DNA from: Flavobacteriaceae bacterium
GTDB taxonomy: Bacteria; Bacteroidota; Bacteroidia; Flavobacteriales; Weeksellaceae
Assembly (NCBI GenBank): GCA_031289875.1
Contig: JAITOO010000028.1
Span: 1-17,256, forward strand
DNA length: 17,256 nt
Direction: 5' to 3'
The notes below the pieces were generated by a model. The model was not told where the DNA came from, ran no database searches, and saw nothing but the letters and a program-made list of their open reading frames with translations. Below, piece after piece: positions 15,159 through 17,256 of the stretch (its first letter is position 1; each line of letters begins with the position of its first letter). The translations under genes were made by a program, and so were the position numbers.

Positions 15159-16586
15159 TTATATTTGTGTCAATCGGATAGTATTTGTCATTCCATTTCC
15201 GAAAGACGGCATGGCATTAAGGTTAATAACAAAATCACCCTCTACAACATAGCCTTTTTCCTTGATGATAGTATTCACTTCAACCACAGTTTCATCAGTA
15301 CTTTTCAAACCTTCGTAATAGAACGCATTTACTCCCCAAAGCAGCCCCAGCATGGTAATCACTCGTTTATTGGACGTAAAAATAACGATGTCTGCCAGCG
15401 GTCGGTGGGAAGAAATTTGAAACGCCGTATAGCCTGAGTTTGTCAGAGTTACAATTACTTTTGCATTGACTTGTTTCACCATTTTGGCAGCGTTATAGCA
15501 GGTAACATTTGTTATGTATCTGTCATTTTCATAGACAGGTACATGCGGCGGAATTTTGATATGACTATCGTCTTCCACATTGAGAATAATTTTTGACATT
15601 GTTTCAATGACCTCCACAGGATGGTTTCCAACGGAAGTTTCTGCGCTCAGCATCACGGCATCTGCGCCGTCCAGCACGGAATTGGCAACGTCGTTCACTT
15701 CGGCACGGGTCGGGGTCAGTCCGTCTATCATGCTTTCCATCATCTGCGTTGCGATGATGACAGGTTTACGTGCAATTTTGCATTTGTCCACCAAATCTTT
15801 TTGAACCAGCGGAACTTTTTCCATTGGAATTTCGATTCCCAAATCGCCGCGCGCCACCATGATTCCGTCCACCTCTTGAATGATTCCGTCGATGTTTTCC
15901 AGCGCTTCGGGTTTTTCAATTTTGGCAATGATTGGGATTTTATGGCTGCAATGCGCCTGTATCAAATTTTTCAGGTCGGTAACGTCTTGAACGTGGCGGA
16001 CGAAAGACAAGGCAAACCAGTCAAATTCGTATTTGACAGCGAGCAAAGCGTCTTGAATGTCTTTCTCCGTAAGGGCTGGCAATGAAATATTGGTATTCGG
16101 AAGATTCACGCCTTTTTTGGATTTCAGTGCGCCGCCCTGCACTATTTTGGCTTTAACTTCGTCTTTGAGATTGGTTTCTATAACTTTAAGGATTAACTTG
16201 CCATCGTCGAGCAAAATAGTTTCGCCTACTTTCACGTCTTTGGCGAAATCTTTGTAGCTCATATAGACTTTTTCTTCGTTGCCTTCGATTTCTTCGTTGG
16301 TGAAGGTCAAGATGTTGCCCGACAACAGGTAAGTGTTTTCTTTCACTTTGCCTACGCGCAGCTTAGGTCCCTGCAAATCTGCCAGCAGAGCAACATTGAA
16401 GCCGAGTTCTTCGTTGATTTCCCGCACTAATTTCACTCTTCTCTCTACTTCATCTTCCTCTGCGTGCGAAAAATTCATGCGGACTACGTTTACGCCTGCT
16501 TTGAACATATCAATCAAGGTTTCCTTGTTTTCGCTGGAGGGTCCGATAGTGGCAACTATTTTTGTCTTTTTTTTGTAAATATTCAT
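15159..16586 (-). CDS. pyk: Pyruvate kinase, predicted potassium-independent type
   Basis: A 475-residue pyruvate kinase that transfers phosphate from phosphoenolpyruvate to ADP at the end of glycolysis. Visible features are VVRMNFSH (Arg36), AKIEKPEAL (catalytic Lys222, metal ligand Glu224), MVARGDLGIEIP (243-254, metal ligand Asp248), IIATQMMESM (Thr280) and MLSAETSVG (312-320). A short C-terminal regulatory-type domain follows from about 345. The block DLQGPKLRVG (70-79) replaces the DTKGPEIRTG of potassium-dependent enzymes: Lys75 stands where they have Glu, with Leu71, Gln72 and Val78 beside it. That combination is known from potassium-independent pyruvate kinases. The start codon overlaps the stop of the upstream IPExxxVDY gene by one base, implying co-transcription and coupled translation. 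Confidence 0.96.
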   Translation of the reverse strand: MNIYKKKTKIVATIGPSSENKETLIDMFKAGVNVVRMNFSHAEEDEVERRVKLVREINEELGFNVALLADLQGPKLRVGKVKENTYLLSGNILTFTNEEIEGNEEKVYMSYKDFAKDVKVGETILLDDGKLILKVIETNLKDEVKAKIVQGGALKSKKGVNLPNTNISLPALTEKDIQDALLAVKYEFDWFALSFVRHVQDVTDLKNLIQAHCSHKIPIIAKIEKPEALENIDGIIQEVDGIMVARGDLGIEIPMEKVPLVQKDLVDKCKIARKPVIIATQMMESMIDGLTPTRAEVNDVANSVLDGADAVMLSAETSVGNHPVEVIETMSKIILNVEDDSHIKIPPHVPVYENDRYITNVTCYNAAKMVKQVNAKVIVTLTNSGYTAFQISSHRPLADIVIFTSNKRVITMLGLLWGVNAFYYEGLKSTDETVVEVNTIIKEKGYVVEGDFVINLNAMPSFGNGMTNTIRLTQI

Positions 16587-17071
16587 TATTTGGGTAATAT
16601 CAGATTTTCTAAATTATTTTTGCTTATCTTCTTATTATCAATCTCTTGACTTTGTTTTATAATACTTAATTTACGCAAAGTTACGCAAAAGTTTTGATCT
16701 AATGGAAATGCTGATTTGATGAAGAAATTAAACATTCGAAATTCAGGTATCAGAATTTTGACTTGTTCCGCTTCGCCGAATAAATCCAAATCATTGGTTT
16801 TTATGATTTTAGGATGAGAGTAGTTGCTGATTAATTCTACGGTTTGCTTGGTTTTTTGGTCGTGAAAACGGAAAACGGAAAAAGTGTAATTTACGCCGTC
16901 TGCCGTGATTTTTTGGTCTTTTGCTCTGGTAAACGTCGATTTACAATGCGTATTCACGGCAAAAACTAAACTGTAATCTTTGGCAAGCGTTGATTGCAAG
17001 CCTAACAGCAGGAAGTCAAAAACAGAATCGTCGTCGTCCCAATCAATAATATGAATGATTTTTTTTCCCAA
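16586..17071 (-). CDS. IPExxxVDY family protein
   Basis: A 161-residue soluble protein with no signal peptide or membrane helix. An acidic DWDDDDS stretch (11-17) is followed by mixed alpha/beta sequence. The block ILIPEFRMFNFFIK (about 106-119) matches the name-giving IPE signature with a degenerate second half (Phe-Asn-Phe in place of Val-Asp-Tyr). This Bacteroidota family is commonly found next to pyk, and here its stop overlaps the pyk start by one base. The biochemical function is not known to me. No in-frame ATG precedes the conserved part; the best start is TTG at 17069-17071, about 22 bases after the predicted transcription start. An upstream in-frame stop lies eight codons before it, so the protein cannot be much longer. 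Confidence 0.75.
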   Translation of the reverse strand: MGKKIIHIIDWDDDDSVFDFLLLGLQSTLAKDYSLVFAVNTHCKSTFTRAKDQKITADGVNYTFSVFRFHDQKTKQTVELISNYSHPKIIKTNDLDLFGEAEQVKILIPEFRMFNFFIKSAFPLDQNFCVTLRKLSIIKQSQEIDNKKISKNNLENLILPK

Positions 17072-17099
17072 TCTGCTGATGTTTAAAATATATCAAGCA

Positions 17100-17130
17100 C
17101 AAAGTTAATACAATTTATTGGCAAGCACAA
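17100..17130 (-). promoter_or_regulatory. Promoter of the IPExxxVDY-pyk operon
   Basis: On the minus strand TTG (17128-17130), 20 bases and TAACTTTG (17100-17107) match the Bacteroidota consensus. It lies between the stop of the partial gene at the right edge and the TTG start at 17071, so pyk and its partner are expected to have their own promoter. Confidence 0.6.
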
Positions 17131-17144
17131 TTTTGGGAAAAGTT

Positions 17145-17256
17145 TTAGCCTATTCGGTTTTCAGATACCAAAAATTCTGTTTCGCCATCAACAGATTCAA
17201 TATCATACGGAGTTTTGGTATTAAACCGTACAATTCCTTTTTCTTTTCCAATAATT
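17145..17256 (-). CDS. C-terminal fragment of an unidentified protein (cut by window edge)
   Basis: The minus strand is open from the right edge to a TAA at 17145-17147, giving 36 residues that begin IIGKEKGIVRFNTKTP and end FLVSENRIG. The composition is soluble and rich in charged and beta-forming residues, typical of a real protein end. I do not recognise the family. It is separated from the IPExxxVDY gene by 73 bases that contain a promoter, so it is probably in a different transcription unit. Confidence 0.5.
   Translation of the reverse strand, partial: IIGKEKGIVRFNTKTPYDIESVDGETEFLVSENRIG

Noticed and set aside
15160..15167. TATATTTG on the plus strand inside the end of pyk
   Set aside because: It fits the -7 box but lies in coding sequence, lacks a TTG partner and faces antisense into pyk with no gene to drive.
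1..17256. CRISPR arrays, tRNAs, rRNAs, insertion sequences, prophage or defence genes
   Set aside because: I looked for regularly spaced repeats, tRNA-like ends, transposase motifs and toxin/defence domains on both strands and saw none that I can support.

Overview
The window looks like chromosomal DNA from a member of the Bacteroidota, possibly an anaerobic or microaerophilic Bacteroidales-type lineage. The evidence is AT-rich intergenic DNA, no Shine-Dalgarno tracts before start codons, repeated -7 boxes of the form TAnnTTTG with TTG elements about 16-21 bases upstream, an IPExxxVDY-family gene overlapping pyk, a DUF2339/DUF3999 pair, a class II (B12-dependent) ribonucleotide reductase and a eukaryote-like NADP isocitrate dehydrogenase. 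The genus cannot be read from the sequence.

Left region (1-3400), minus strand: a cytoplasmic GH13-type protein related to the GlgE/maltosyltransferase branch lies directly upstream of two divergent paralogous lipoprotein genes and the leader of a third. The junctions between the lipoprotein genes carry a nearly identical 63-bp repeat although the gene bodies have diverged strongly. This is the most accessory-looking part of the window.

Middle-left (3501-9121), minus strand: a two-gene envelope operon (DUF2339 multi-pass membrane protein, then DUF3999 exported protein, overlapping by 4 bp) and asnB, each with recognisable promoter and/or terminator signals. The 342-bp gap 9122-9463 holds the asnB promoter box, a promoter-like element with no obvious gene, and the promoter box of the next operon.

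Middle-right (9464-10893), plus strand: a hotdog thioesterase resembling DHNA-CoA thioesterase, followed by an isochorismate synthase, together suggesting menaquinone synthesis. A perfect 18-bp GC-rich hairpin separates them from the convergent nrdJ (10976-13555, minus).

Right (13556-17256): icd (plus) is transcribed divergently from nrdJ and ends at a terminator facing pyk. The minus-strand pair IPExxxVDY gene plus pyk overlaps by one base and is preceded by a clear promoter. The C-terminus of an unidentified gene is cut by the right edge. Most of the right two-thirds is core metabolism (asparagine, menaquinone, deoxynucleotides, TCA cycle, glycolysis). I see no CRISPR array, tRNA, rRNA, transposase or phage gene, and no clearly new defence or mobile system. 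The features most worth a second look are the repeat-bracketed lipoprotein cassette, the GH13 protein with altered conserved residues and an EF-hand-like loop, and the unexplained 9223-9443 leader region.
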